Below the pieces are notes generated by a model, which saw only the letters and a list, made by a program, of their open reading frames with translations, made no database searches and was not told where the DNA came from. Below are positions 1 through 10,245 of a DNA stretch of 64,000 nucleotides, piece after piece. The DNA comes from Pelodictyon phaeoclathratiforme BU-1 (GTDB lineage: Bacteria; Bacteroidota; Chlorobiia; Chlorobiales; Chlorobiaceae). The DNA lies in assembly GCF_000020645.1 (NCBI RefSeq), contig NC_011060.1, positions 680,501 through 744,500 on the forward strand. Reading direction: 5' to 3'. Position numbers and translations under genes: made by a program. The stretch's first letter is position 1, and the number at the start of each line of letters is the position of its first letter.

Positions 1-386
1 TGTTCAAGTTTCAGGATAATGCTTTCACTCTTTTGCCCGGCGACAACTGCCACGGTTTCAAGTTTCGACTTCTCAAGCGCTCTGGTCATTTTCATTCTTG
101 GATTCTGTTCATTTCGGGCTGGCATAACTATGCTGAGTATGGTAATAAGCAGGCCAGCGCCGATAATGGCCAAAGCAGGTTTTCGCGTAAAATAGCCGGT
201 AAAGGCTTTCCAGTTTGCTGCGATGTGTAACAGAACACCCGCGACCATTGCCCAGCTCAGCCATTCATGAACAGGTTTGGTGTATCCAGCTTCAATTTTA
301 AAAAACATCAGGATGCCTGTTACGGCAAGAATGACAAAGGTTCCGGTGGCCAGCGGTGTGGCCCATGATTTCATTGGTGCGCTCAT
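1..386 (-). CDS. DUF4405-like small membrane protein (partial, 3' end off window)
   Basis: This minus-strand reading frame starts at ATG 386 and stays open to the left edge, so about 128 residues are visible and the C-terminus is missing. Three hydrophobic segments are visible: one right after the start (TFVILAVTGILMFF), one carrying a histidine (VAGVLLHIAANW), and one further on (AIIGAGLLITILSIVM). A short membrane protein with conserved histidines in the helices resembles DUF4405/cytochrome b561-like proteins, which are thought to hold heme. The visible tail after the third helix is charged and probably outside the membrane. The family name is from memory of this pattern and is tentative; that the frame is coding is fairly sure. 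Confidence 0.6.
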   Translation of the reverse strand, partial: MSAPMKSWATPLATGTFVILAVTGILMFFKIEAGYTKPVHEWLSWAMVAGVLLHIAANWKAFTGYFTRKPALAIIGAGLLITILSIVMPARNEQNPRMKMTRALEKSKLETVAVVAGQKSESIILKLE

Positions 387-513
387 GGTTGTGTTCTCTT
401 GTTTTTTTGTTTGTTTTATGATTTCGTGAAGGCATAGTTCGATGAACGCCACATTCGACGCTGATTGTGGTAAAATCTTGTGCAGGCGGGCGCCGACGGG
501 GGAAAAAGGCCGG

Positions 514-548
514 AAAAACAGAAAGCGCAGTCTAAGCTGCGCTTTCTG
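514..548 (-). terminator. Rho-independent terminator after acs
   Basis: A perfect 12-bp stem (CAGAAAGCGCAG / CTGCGCTTTCTG, 519-530 and 537-548) with a 6-base loop is followed on the minus strand by five T. It lies 40 bases past the acs stop and fits as its terminator. Confidence 0.8.
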
Positions 549-588
549 TTGTTTATCGGGCGATCGAAGAGTGAGCAAGCGGGAACGC

Positions 589-2592
589 TTAGTCGTTTTC
601 CTGATCGCGGAGGTTTTCAAGAACACCGAAATCCTCAAGTGTCGTGACATCTCCCTTGATTTCGTTGCTTGTGGCAAGCTCACGAAGGAGACGACGCATG
701 ATTTTTCCGCTGCGTGTTTTTGGAAGACCTTTGGCCCATCTGATCTCATCGGGTTTGGCAATAGGTCCGATCTCCTTGGCAACGTGGTTGCGAAGCGCTT
801 CACGGAGCGTCATGTCACCGACATATTCATCTTTCAGGGTCACAAAGGCTACAAGGGCATTGCCTTTGAGTTCATCAGGACGGCTGACAACGGCGGCCTC
901 TGCAACAGCCTCGTGGGATACCAGCGCGCTTTCGACCTCACTGGTGCCAAGGCGGTGACCTGAAACGTTGACCACATCATCGACTCGACCCATGATCCAG
1001 ATGTAGCCATCCTCATCCTTGCGGGCGCCATCACCGGTAAAGTACATGTCGTGGAATTCAGACCAGTAGGTTTTTTCATACCGTTCATTGTCGCCGTAGA
1101 TGGTACGGAGCATTGATGGCCATGGCTTTTTGATAACAAGGTATCCGCCTTCGTTGGCTTCGCACGGGGTACCGTCCTTGCGGACAACATCAACCATGAT
1201 GCCAGGCAGGGGACGAGTGGCTGTGCCGGGTTTTGTCGGGGTTGCGCCTGGAAGGGGAGAGACCATGATGCCTCCTGTTTCCGTCTGCCACCAGGTATCG
1301 ACAATCGGACATTTTTCCTGTCCGACAACTTTTTGGTACCACATCCATGCTTCGGGGTTGATTGGCTCTCCTACGGTTCCGAGCAGGCGAAGCGAGCTGA
1401 GGTTGTGTTTGGTGACCCATTCATTTCCGGCGCGGATAAAGGCGCGGATAGCGGTTGGCGCGGTATAGAAGATGGTAACTTTGTGGCGGTTGATGATATC
1501 CCAGAACCTGTCCCACTGCGGATAATTTGGTGCACCTTCATACATCAGGATGGTTGCTCCATTAAGCATCGGGCCGTATATCATGTAGGTGTGCCCGGTG
1601 ATCCAGCCGACATCTGCCGTACAGAAGTAGATATCTTCGTCTTTGATATCAAACACGTATTTGAACGAGCTTGCAGCATGGACCATGTATCCGGCGGTGG
1701 TGTGCAGGATACCTTTTGGTTTGCCGGTTGAACCGCTGGTGTACAGTACAAACAGCGGATGTTCTGCATCGAGTTCTGCAGGTTCGGATTCATCAGCGGC
1801 AAGGCCCATGAGATCATGCCACCAATGGTCCATGCCGTTATGCATGTGGATCTCTTCATCGGTAACTTTCAGGACAATGACGCTTCGTATTGACGGCGTA
1901 TTGACGATAGCTTCGTCAACGATATTTTTCAGGTTAATGGAACCGCCGCGGCGTCTTGTGCCATCTGCACAGATGACCATCTTGGCGCGTGAATCGTTAA
2001 CGCGTTCAGTGATGGCATGAGCAGAGAAACCGGCAAAAATAACGTTATGGACTGCTCCGACACGCGCACAGGCGAGAACGGCGATGACCAGTTCCGGAAC
2101 CATGCCCATATAGATTGCAACTCTGTCTCCTGGCTTGATGCCGGCGATTTTCAGGACGTTTGCAAATTTGCTGACCTGGCGGTGCAGTTCACCATAGGTC
2201 AGAACCCGCTGGTTACCCTCTTCTCCTTCCCAGATAATGGCAGCTTTGTTCTTTCTCCAACTGTTGACATGGACATCAAGGGCGTTGTAGCAGATATTGG
2301 TTTTACCGCCGTTAAACCATTTCGCATAGGGAGTATTCCACTCCAGAACGCTATCCCACTTTTTAAACCAGTGGAACTGCTCAGCAATGCCTCCCCAGTA
2401 AGCGTCCGGATCGGCTTCAGCGGCAGCATAGAGTTTCTCATACTCTTCCATTGAGGAGATATGGGCATTGTTCGAAAACTCTGCCGAAGGCGGAAATTTC
2501 CGCTTTTCAGACAGAACAGAGCTGATCGACTCTTCTCCAGAAGACGAGGTTTCGGTGTGCTGTGCGTTGGATGTTGTTTCTTCTGTAGCCAT
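589..2592 (-). CDS. acs: Acetyl-CoA synthetase (acetate-CoA ligase)
   Basis: Makes acetyl-CoA from acetate, ATP and CoA via acetyl-AMP in the cytoplasm; in green sulfur bacteria this allows acetate assimilation alongside CO2 fixation. At 667 residues it has the normal length of the AMP-forming family. The ATP-binding P-loop YTSGSTGKPKG sits near residue 284, the hinge/adenylate motif GRVDDVVNVSGHR near 535, and the C-terminal PKTRSGKIMRR near 625 holds the lysine that is acetylated to switch off the enzyme in other bacteria. The first 40 or so residues are polar and low-complexity, longer than in E. coli. It is the last gene of a minus-strand series, 182 bases after leuS, with its own terminator; no partner acetylase or deacetylase gene is next to it. 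Confidence 0.95.
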   Translation of the reverse strand: MATEETTSNAQHTETSSSGEESISSVLSEKRKFPPSAEFSNNAHISSMEEYEKLYAAAEADPDAYWGGIAEQFHWFKKWDSVLEWNTPYAKWFNGGKTNICYNALDVHVNSWRKNKAAIIWEGEEGNQRVLTYGELHRQVSKFANVLKIAGIKPGDRVAIYMGMVPELVIAVLACARVGAVHNVIFAGFSAHAITERVNDSRAKMVICADGTRRRGGSINLKNIVDEAIVNTPSIRSVIVLKVTDEEIHMHNGMDHWWHDLMGLAADESEPAELDAEHPLFVLYTSGSTGKPKGILHTTAGYMVHAASSFKYVFDIKDEDIYFCTADVGWITGHTYMIYGPMLNGATILMYEGAPNYPQWDRFWDIINRHKVTIFYTAPTAIRAFIRAGNEWVTKHNLSSLRLLGTVGEPINPEAWMWYQKVVGQEKCPIVDTWWQTETGGIMVSPLPGATPTKPGTATRPLPGIMVDVVRKDGTPCEANEGGYLVIKKPWPSMLRTIYGDNERYEKTYWSEFHDMYFTGDGARKDEDGYIWIMGRVDDVVNVSGHRLGTSEVESALVSHEAVAEAAVVSRPDELKGNALVAFVTLKDEYVGDMTLREALRNHVAKEIGPIAKPDEIRWAKGLPKTRSGKIMRRLLRELATSNEIKGDVTTLEDFGVLENLRDQEND

Positions 2593-2774
2593 TGATACCC
2601 ATGTTTTGTGTGTTAAAAAAAAGGATACTCACCCCTTTTACAGGAAATCAGGAACGTGGAAAATAACTGGTTGAAACGGAGATAAAAAGCCGGACAGAGA
2701 GTTTTATGCATTCTCTGCCAATTTTACATAAAATAATTTTACAGGACAATAACAGTTGTTAATATAGAGGAAAG

Positions 2775-5198
2775 TCACTCTTTTTTTACAACAAAATTAA
2801 CCAGTTTGTCTACAACAACAATTTCGCGAAGTATGGTTTGTCCGTCAAGAAATTTGAATACCGATTCTGTCTTTTTTGCTTCCTGAAGAAGCAGCTCTTT
2901 CGGGCTTTTTGCCGGGGCAAGAAAGGTGCCTCGCAATTTTCCGTTGATCTGGACGGCGATGGTTAAAATGCTCTCTTCGACAAGTTTTGGATCAAATGAA
3001 GGGAAGGGTGCCTGGCTGATTGAGTAGTTGTGACCGATGCTTTCCCAGAGCTCTTCCGTGATGTGAGGTGCATAGGGTGAGAGCAGCACAAGGAGCGTTT
3101 CAATTGCAGAGCGGTTTTTGCATCCCGACTTTTGCAGTTCATTGACAAAGACCATCATTTCGGAAATAGCCGTGTTGAATTTGAGCTGTTCCGTGTCCTC
3201 GCCAACCTTTTTAATGCTCTTATGCATACGTCGGAGCAGCTCTTCCGGCATGGCTTCCTCAGACAGCAGTGTCGCCGACTCCTCATGTTCCCCATAAACC
3301 AGTCGCCACACTTTCGACAGAAAGCGGCTTATGCCTTCAATGCCGTTGGTGTTCCAGGGCTTGACCTGTTCAAGGGGGCCCAAAAACATCTCATAAAGGC
3401 GCACAGCATCAGCTCCATAGCGTTCAAGAACGTGGTCGGCGGGGATGACGTTGCCGCGTGATTTCGACATCTTTTCATTGTCTTCACCAAGAATCATTCC
3501 CTGGTTGAAAAGTTTTTTGAATGGCTCCCTGGAACTGACAACACCGAGATCGAAGAGCACCTTGTGCCAGAATCGGGCATAGAGCAGGTGAAGGACAGCG
3601 TGTTCGGCGCCGCCGATATAGAGATCGACGTTCATCCAGTAGCGCTCTTTTTCAGGATCGACCAGTTTTTCCTGGTTTTCAGGATCAATGAAGCGGAGAT
3701 AGTACCAGCAGCTTCCCGCCCACTGTGGCATGGTGTTGGTCTCCCGTCTGAAGGATCCGTGCTCATCGCTTCCGTAAAGCCAATGTGGAATATTGGCAAG
3801 CGGAGACTCCCCGGTCGATGAGGGGTGGTATGCCTCAACTTCGGGAAGAACAAGGGGAAGAGCGGTTTCCAGCCGAAGAGTACCATCATGATAATGCTTG
3901 ATGGGGATTGGTTCTCCCCAGTATCGCTGGCGGCTGAATATCCAGTCGCGGAGTTTGTAGTTTACCTTTCTCTCTCCCGCTTTTTTTGTTTCAAGCCATG
4001 ATGCCATGCGCTCGAAAGCTTCGCAAAAGGGGAGACCGTTGAGTGTTATTTCGTTGTTGGCGGAGTTGACGCAAATACTCTCTTTCTCTTCAAAGACGCG
4101 TTCCTGAACATCATGCGGACTCTGGATAACCTCGATGATGGGGAGGTTGTACTGCTTGGCAAACTCCCAGTCGCGGCTGTCATGTGCCGGGACTGACATG
4201 ATAGCTCCTGTTCCGTAACTGATCAGGACAAAGTCGGAGATCCATACGGGAAGAGGTTCTCCTGTTGCAGGGTTTATGGCATAGGAGCCGGTGAAAACGC
4301 CTGTTTTTTCCTTCTGAAGGCCTGTGCGTTCAAGTTCGGTTTTCAGCTTTGCCTTGCTGATATAGTTTTTCACCTCAACTAACTGCTGGGCCGTGGCGAG
4401 CTTTTCAGCAAGCGGATGCTCAGGGGAAATGACAAGGTAGGTGGCACCGAAAAGGGTGTCGGGCCTTGTGGTGTAGACTCTCAGCTTTTTGTTGTGGCAG
4501 CGGAGCTCAAAATCAATTTCGACTCCTTCAGAACGTCCAATCCAGTTGCGCTGCATCTGTTTGACATTTTCCGGCCAGTTGAGTTCATCAAGGTCGGCAA
4601 GCAGGCGATCGGCGTATGCCGTGATTTTCAGCACCCACTGGCGCAAAGGGCGTCTCACAACCGTGTAGCCGTCGGCAATTTTTTCATCAACCTCTTCATT
4701 TGCCAGAACGGTTTTCAGCTCTTCGCACCAGTTGACGTCCACTTCCGACATATAGGCCAGTCCCCTCTCATAGAGTTTGAGAAAGATCCACTGCGTCCAT
4801 TTGAAATAGTGCGGATCGGTCGTGTTGATCTCCCTTGACCAGTCGTAGGAAAAGCCCATGGCCTGAAGAGTGCCCTTGAAGTTCCGGATGTTCTCTTCAG
4901 TGGTTGTTTTCGGGTGGGTTCCTGTTTTGATGGCAAACTGTTCTGCTGGAAGTCCGAAGGCATCCCATCCCATAGGGTGGAGCACATTATAGCCGCAACT
5001 CCTTTTGTAGCGTGCAGTGATATCTGAGGCGGTGTACCCTTCAAGATGTCCGACATGGAGCCCGGTGCCACTGGGATAGGGAAACATGTCGAGAACATAA
5101 TATTTTGGTTTGTCAGCATCATCACCTGTTTTAAAGGTGTTCTGCTCTTTCCACCAGGCCTGCCATTTTGCTTCTGTTTTTGAAAATTCGTACCTCAT
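2775..5198 (-). CDS. leuS: Leucyl-tRNA synthetase
   Basis: Charges tRNA-Leu with leucine; class I synthetase. The HIGH signature appears as LHVGH within PYPSGTGLHVGH near residue 45, and the second signature KMSKS near residue 577. The inserted CP1 editing domain lies between them, with the conserved TTRPDT motif around residue 250. The 807-residue length is typical of bacterial LeuRS. The start ATG 5198 gives the usual short N-terminal MRYEFSKTEAKWQ segment that precedes the catalytic fold. It follows pnp on the same strand, separated by a hairpin with a T run, so it is likely to have its own promoter or to depend on read-through. Confidence 0.97.
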   Translation of the reverse strand: MRYEFSKTEAKWQAWWKEQNTFKTGDDADKPKYYVLDMFPYPSGTGLHVGHLEGYTASDITARYKRSCGYNVLHPMGWDAFGLPAEQFAIKTGTHPKTTTEENIRNFKGTLQAMGFSYDWSREINTTDPHYFKWTQWIFLKLYERGLAYMSEVDVNWCEELKTVLANEEVDEKIADGYTVVRRPLRQWVLKITAYADRLLADLDELNWPENVKQMQRNWIGRSEGVEIDFELRCHNKKLRVYTTRPDTLFGATYLVISPEHPLAEKLATAQQLVEVKNYISKAKLKTELERTGLQKEKTGVFTGSYAINPATGEPLPVWISDFVLISYGTGAIMSVPAHDSRDWEFAKQYNLPIIEVIQSPHDVQERVFEEKESICVNSANNEITLNGLPFCEAFERMASWLETKKAGERKVNYKLRDWIFSRQRYWGEPIPIKHYHDGTLRLETALPLVLPEVEAYHPSSTGESPLANIPHWLYGSDEHGSFRRETNTMPQWAGSCWYYLRFIDPENQEKLVDPEKERYWMNVDLYIGGAEHAVLHLLYARFWHKVLFDLGVVSSREPFKKLFNQGMILGEDNEKMSKSRGNVIPADHVLERYGADAVRLYEMFLGPLEQVKPWNTNGIEGISRFLSKVWRLVYGEHEESATLLSEEAMPEELLRRMHKSIKKVGEDTEQLKFNTAISEMMVFVNELQKSGCKNRSAIETLLVLLSPYAPHITEELWESIGHNYSISQAPFPSFDPKLVEESILTIAVQINGKLRGTFLAPAKSPKELLLQEAKKTESVFKFLDGQTILREIVVVDKLVNFVVKKE

Positions 5199-5237
5199 GG
5201 GGTGTTGATGAATATCGTTGTATCCTCAGAATTACAT

Positions 5238-5275
5238 AAAAAAAGCAGTACAGGAATAAATCTGCACTGCTTTTT
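5238..5275 (-). terminator. Terminator hairpin between pnp and leuS
   Basis: AAAAAGCAGT (5240-5249) pairs with ACTGCTTTTT (5266-5275), extended inside by CAG/CTG after one mismatch. Flanking A and T runs allow termination on either strand; the minus-strand pnp transcript is the natural client. Confidence 0.7.
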
Positions 5276-5290
5276 GACGTCATGTTGCAT

Positions 5291-7477
5291 TTACTTGTTC
5301 TCTGCGCCGTTCTCTTTTGGTGCATCCTGTTCAGCCGCTTTTATGGAAAGGGCAAAACGGGTTTTTCCGGTGCGGGAATCCTTGCGGACATCAACCAGTT
5401 TGACCCTCACCTTTTCGCCGATTTTGAGGTGATCGCTGACCTTTGTGACCCTCTCACTCGATATTTCAGAGATGTGGACCAGTCCATCGGTTTTGGGAAG
5501 AAATTCCACAAAAGCGCCGAGCTCATCACGAATGTCGCGCACCTTTCCAATATAGATATTACCCACTTCCGGCTTGGCCGTCAGATTTTTTATGGTGGCC
5601 AGTGCGGCATTTGTTCCCTCACTGGTCGAGCAGGCAATGGTTATGGTTCCATCGTCATCAATATTGATTTCTGCGCCGGTCTCTTCAGTGATGCTGCGGA
5701 TAGTCTCTCCACCTTTACCGATAATCATGCCGATGCAGTCAACCGGCACCTTGATGCTGGTAAGTTTTGGTGCAAAGTTGGCAAGTTCCTGACGGGTTGA
5801 AGGGATAGCCTTCTCCATTTCGCCGAGGATGTGAAGACGGCCCCTGCGTGCCTGCTCAAGGGCAGTTTCAAGGATGTGGTAGTCAAGACCGTCGATTTTG
5901 ATATCCATCTGGCAGGCGGTAATACCATCACGGGTGCCTGATACCTTGAAATCCATATCTCCAAGGTGATCCTCATTGCCGAGAATATCAGAGAGTACTG
6001 CATATGAGGCTCCCTCCTTGATCAGTCCCATGGCGATGCCTGATACCGGCTTTTTAATCGGAACACCACCATCCATCAGGGCCAGCGTTCCTCCGCATAC
6101 CGATGCCATTGATGAAGAGCCGTTCGATTCAAGGATGTCTGAAACGATACGGATGGTGTAGGGGAACTCTTCCTCTGTCGGAGCAACCATTTTGATGGAG
6201 CGTTCTGCCAGATTGCCATGTCCGATTTCCCTGCGTCCGATACTTCCGAGCCTTCCGGTTTCACCGACACAGAAGGGAGGGAAATTATAATGGAGATAGA
6301 ATTTTTTGTCGGCACTGCTGGTCAGGTTGTCAACGGACTGGGCATCTTTTTTCGTGCCGAGGGTAATTGTTACCAGAGCCTGTGTCTCTCCTCTGGTGAA
6401 GAGTGCCGAACCGTGGGCTCTCGGGATGATGCCCAGTTCAATGCTTATTGGTCGTACCTGGTCGAGGGCTCTGCCGTCAAGACGTTTTGCGTCGTCAAGA
6501 ATCATGTGGCGCATGACCCGTTTTTCGACCATGTGGATCTGTTCGTCAATGATATGCGGGTTAATGCAGAGCGCCTTGGCCGGATCGGTCGAGAACTCTT
6601 CGCTGCTGCATGTTGCTTTGAAGTGCTCAATGGTGCTCTCTATAATTTCATGGTAGATGGCGGCTGTCTGATCAGCGCGCTCTTCCTTTTTGAGCGGAGT
6701 GTAGGCGAGCTCCTTGAGGCGGGTTTCGCAAAGTACCCGAACCGTTTCAGTGAGCTCAGCCGGAATGACTGTTGGCGTAAAGGGACGGATTGGTTTTGCC
6801 ACTTCTGCTGCGATTTCGCTCTGCAGAGCACAGAGTTTGCGGATGGCTGCGTGTCCGAATTTGATGGCGTCGAGCATCTCTGCTTCGGAAATCTCTTTCA
6901 TCTCCCCTTCAAGCATGCAGATGGTGTTTTCCGTACCGCCGATGCAGATATCAAGATCGCTGTTTACCAGTTCATTGATGTCAGGATTGACGACAAAGAG
7001 ACCGTTGATTCTGCCTACCCGAACTTCAGACATAGGATTCTGGAAGGGAATATCGGAGACCATGATGGCGCACGATGCAGCCAGGCCACCGAGGACGTCA
7101 GCGTCATTGATCTGGTCGGAAGAGATAACGGTAACAATAATCTGTGTTTCATAGAGATAGCCATCGGGAAAGAGCGGACGGAGAGCACGGTCGATCAGTC
7201 TTGCTGAAAGAATCTCTTTCTCTGAAGGGCGGCTTTCACGTTTGAAAAAACCACCAGGAAATTTGCCTGCGGCAGAATACTTTTCGCGGTATTCTACCTG
7301 AAGTGGAAAATAGTCCTGATTGGGGGGTGGTGTTTTTTTGCTTGAGACAACCGTTGCAATGACCATCGTGTCACCCTGGCGAACAACAACAGCTCCGTCG
7401 GCCTGTTTTGCCATTTTACCGGTTTCGATAGAGATAATCTTGCCTTGTCCAAGATCAATTTCTTTGTTAATAATCAT
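5291..7477 (-). CDS. pnp: Polyribonucleotide nucleotidyltransferase (PNPase)
   Basis: Phosphorolytic 3'-to-5' exoribonuclease that degrades mRNA and can add tails. The 728-residue protein shows the full family layout: two RNase PH-like cores (roughly 1-230 and 310-540) with the [14 protein letters not shown] catalytic-region motif in the second, then a KH domain with the GMIIGKGG loop near residue 579, then an S1 domain from about 636 ([12 protein letters not shown] through the GLVHISEIS segment). Its C-terminal tail is short and polar. It follows panC by 114 bases on the minus strand. rpsO, which often precedes pnp, is not adjacent here. Confidence 0.97.
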
Positions 7478-7591
7478 GGAAATCGTGTGATAGTAAGTGA
7501 TAAAAATGTTGTCCGGTTGTTTTCAGGCAATGAACAAGTACTAAAATATAACATAAAAAATCTCTTCCGGTAACCTGATCTCTCGCATTCA

Positions 7592-8443
7592 TTATGCCAC
7601 GATCTTGCCGTTATCGATAAGTCGGACTTTTCCCGCATAGGCCGCAAGCAGCAGTCGATACTCTTTTCCCTCTTCAGCAATTTCTGCCGGTTCAAACCGC
7701 TCTTCATCGACAAAAACAACATAATCGGGTCGCCATCCTGGTGTTGAGGCAATCATTTGCTCAATTTCGGCAGCAATTACCGAAAGGTTTTTTTTCTGCT
7801 CAGCGATGCTTTTTTCTGCATGACAGATTCCCTGGTAAAGAATGCCGGCCGTGCTGCGTTCCGTGTTTGAGAGGTATATATTTCTTGAGCTTACCGCCAG
7901 ACCATTTTCTTCCCTGATAATGGGTGCAGCGATAATTTTGACATCAAGATTGAGATCTTCAACCATGCGGCGGATAACAGCGAGTTGCTGTGCATCTTTT
8001 TCACCGAAGATTGCAATGTGTGGTTTGGTGATATGCAGAAGTTTTGTCACAATGGTGGCCACTCCGTTGAAATGGCCAGGCCTTCGCTCTCCCTCCAGTC
8101 GTTCGCCGAGAGCGCCGCATTGCAGGGTAGTCTGATGGTTTTCGGGGTAGATGGTTCCGGCTTCAGGTGCGAAGAGGTAATCGACTTCTGCTGCTGTTGC
8201 AAGGGCAACATCCTGCTCGAATGGTCTGGGGTATTGATGGAGATCTTCGTTCGCTCCGAATTGGGAAGGGTTGACGAAAATGGTGAGTATAACGGTGCCA
8301 GCGCTTTGCCGGGCAAGCTTTATAAGGCTCAGATGCCCTTCGTGCAGTGCACCCATAGTCATGACAACGCCGATGAACTGGCGGTTGAGGCGCAGTTTTT
8401 CAGCGATTGCCTGCATCTGGCGGGGTTCAGTGATGATTTGCAT
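7592..8443 (-). CDS. panC: Pantothenate synthetase
   Basis: Joins beta-alanine and pantoate with ATP to make pantothenate, the precursor of CoA. The frame is open further upstream, but the family begins at MQIITEPRQMQAIAEKL, which corresponds to ATG 8443 preceded by an AGAAGAAG-type ribosome-binding site; this gives 283 residues, the usual size. The ATP-binding signature is visible as MGALHEGHLSLI near residue 30, followed by FVNPSQFGANEDL, and the KSRN-like loop appears as SSRNIYLS near 180. The start overlaps the end of rsmI by 17 bases, implying translational coupling. Confidence 0.95.
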   Translation of the reverse strand: MQIITEPRQMQAIAEKLRLNRQFIGVVMTMGALHEGHLSLIKLARQSAGTVILTIFVNPSQFGANEDLHQYPRPFEQDVALATAAEVDYLFAPEAGTIYPENHQTTLQCGALGERLEGERRPGHFNGVATIVTKLLHITKPHIAIFGEKDAQQLAVIRRMVEDLNLDVKIIAAPIIREENGLAVSSRNIYLSNTERSTAGILYQGICHAEKSIAEQKKNLSVIAAEIEQMIASTPGWRPDYVVFVDEERFEPAEIAEEGKEYRLLLAAYAGKVRLIDNGKIVA

Positions 8444-9167
8444 CTTCTTCTTCTGGTTTGACTGTTTTTTTTCCGGGTGGGTGGACAACGACCACAAACT
8501 CACCCCTCGTTTTGCCGTCGGCAAGGCGCTGGCGCATCTCCTCAATGGTTCCGGTAAGATACTCCTCATGAATTTTGGTCATCTCTCGCCCGATGAAAAT
8601 CCGGGCATCCGCCATGACGTTGCTGAGCTCATCGAGGAGCTTCATGATCCTGAAGGGTGATTCATAGACCACAAAAGTGGTTTGCAATGCGGCGAGGTAC
8701 TCAAGCTTGCTTTTGCGCCCTTTTTTATGCGGAAGAAACCCCGCAAAATAAAAGTTGTTAACGGGCAGCGGACAGGCTGAAAGTGCTGCCGTCACTGCAC
8801 TTGGTCCGGGAACCGGAATAACCTGAAGCCCTCGATCATGCAGTTCGTGCAGGAGTGCATAGCCGGGATCGCTGATCACCGGGGTACCGGCATCGGTGAT
8901 GAGTGAGACATCGGTACCCTCTTCAAGCAGTGCGACAATTTGACGGATAGCTGCAGGCTCATTGTAGTTGTGGTAGCTGATGAGCCTTTTGGCAGAGATG
9001 TCGAGATGGCGGAGCAGAATGGAGGCACGGCGCGTATCTTCACAGGCGATAGCCCCGGACTCTTTCAGGATTCTTATGGCTCTCAGGGTAATGTCTTCAA
9101 GATTGCCGAGAGGCGTTGCAACAACGTAGAGGGTTCCTGTATGTATATGATCAGTTTGCAAGGGCAA
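8427..9167 (-). CDS. rsmI: 16S rRNA (cytidine-1402 2'-O)-methyltransferase
   Basis: Methylates the ribose of C1402 in the decoding centre of 16S rRNA using S-adenosylmethionine; it belongs to the tetrapyrrole-methylase fold family. Visible family signatures are VVATPLGNLEDITLRA near the start, CEDTRRASILL around residue 40, LITDAGTPVISDPG around 88, and VPGPSAVTAALSACP around 115. The 246-residue length is slightly short of the E. coli enzyme but ends with the expected charged tail. Its last codons overlap panC. The start ATG 9167 leaves a short divergent region to the ABC ATPase gene. Confidence 0.94.
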   Translation of the reverse strand: MPLQTDHIHTGTLYVVATPLGNLEDITLRAIRILKESGAIACEDTRRASILLRHLDISAKRLISYHNYNEPAAIRQIVALLEEGTDVSLITDAGTPVISDPGYALLHELHDRGLQVIPVPGPSAVTAALSACPLPVNNFYFAGFLPHKKGRKSKLEYLAALQTTFVVYESPFRIMKLLDELSNVMADARIFIGREMTKIHEEYLTGTIEEMRQRLADGKTRGEFVVVVHPPGKKTVKPEEEDANHH

Positions 9168-9258
9168 AAGAGGAGGTTGAACAAAGGGTTAGTTCTGGTA
9201 GATTCACATTCGTTTTAGTATAATAATAAAAAATACGATAAACAGCGTTCAGTCAAAG

Positions 9259-10245
9259 ATGATGGATCAAAGGCGGTTACTGTCGGTTAACGACCTGCGG
9301 GTGCATTTTTCCGGGCGGAAGAGTGGTGGATTGGGAAAACCTCTTTTGATACCTGTGGTTAATGGAGTCTCATTTGAGGTGTTGCAGGGAGAGACGCTTG
9401 GCCTGGTGGGTGAGTCGGGCTGCGGAAAAACGACTCTCGGGCGGGCCCTTATCCGTCTTGGACCCTCAACAGTGACTGGAACGATTATGTTTGAAGGGAG
9501 GGAGATCTCTGCCATCAGCAATCATGAGTTCCGTGCGCTTCGCAAAGAGATCCAGATGATTTTTCAGGATCCTTTCGGCTCGCTGAATCCACGCATGACG
9601 GTTGGCCAGGTACTTGAGGAGGTACTGCTGGTTCACCGCATTGCCCGGGGGGATGCTGCCCGACGCAGGATTGAGGAGTTGCTCGATCTGGTCGGTCTGA
9701 GCAGGGAGTACCGCAACCGTTATCCGCATGAGTTTTCCGGAGGGCAACGGCAGCGCATCGGTATTGCACGTGCGCTGGCAGTCAATCCGAAATTTATCAT
9801 CTGTGATGAGCCTGTCTCTGCTCTTGATGTATCGATTCAGTCGCAGATCATCAATCTGCTCAAGGATCTCCAGCGGGATCTGGGGTTGACCTATCTTTTC
9901 ATTGCACATGACCTGTCGGTTGTTGAATACATTTCCGACAGGGTTGCGGTCATGTATCTCGGAAAAATTGTTGAGATTGCTGAATCTGCTGAACTCTATG
10001 CCAATCCAAAGCATCCCTATACAAGAGCGCTTCTGTCGGCAATTCCCAATCCTGAATTCGGAGGAAAAAAAGAGCGGATTTTGCTGAAAGGAGATTTGCC
10101 TGGGCCCATGAATATCCCTTCAGGATGCGGTTTTCATCCGCGATGTCCCTCCGCAACGGCTGAGTGCAGCCAAAAAGAGCCCAGGCTTCAGGAACTCACT
10201 TCTATTAATAATGGACATCAGGTAAGCTGTTTTCTCTATGAATGA
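9259..10245 (+). CDS. Oligopeptide/dipeptide ABC transporter ATP-binding protein (OppF/DppF type)
   Basis: ATPase of a peptide-import ABC transporter, expected on the cytoplasmic face of the permease. Walker A is GESGCGKTTLG near residue 55, the Q-loop lies in MIFQDPFGSLNPRM, the ABC signature is FSGGQRQRIGIARAL near 160, and Walker B is FIICDEPVSALD near 180. The C-terminal extension with HPYTRALLSAIPNP and GCGFHPRCP is the mark of the peptide/nickel subfamily. Two ATG codons stand in tandem at the start and either may be used. No permease or binding-protein gene is beside it; a lipoprotein and one permease of the same transporter class lie 21 kb away at 30.6-33.4 kb. The stop overlaps sppA by 8 bases. 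Confidence 0.88.
   Translation: MMDQRRLLSVNDLRVHFSGRKSGGLGKPLLIPVVNGVSFEVLQGETLGLVGESGCGKTTLGRALIRLGPSTVTGTIMFEGREISAISNHEFRALRKEIQMIFQDPFGSLNPRMTVGQVLEEVLLVHRIARGDAARRRIEELLDLVGLSREYRNRYPHEFSGGQRQRIGIARALAVNPKFIICDEPVSALDVSIQSQIINLLKDLQRDLGLTYLFIAHDLSVVEYISDRVAVMYLGKIVEIAESAELYANPKHPYTRALLSAIPNPEFGGKKERILLKGDLPGPMNIPSGCGFHPRCPSATAECSQKEPRLQELTSINNGHQVSCFLYE

Noticed and set aside
6218..7207. 329-codon plus-strand frame
   Set aside because: It lies fully antisense to pnp, whose protein is clearly real; codon-phase shadow of a GC-rich gene.
8444..8569. 42-codon in-frame extension of panC
   Set aside because: Lies inside rsmI in another frame; the PanC family starts at MQIITEPRQ.
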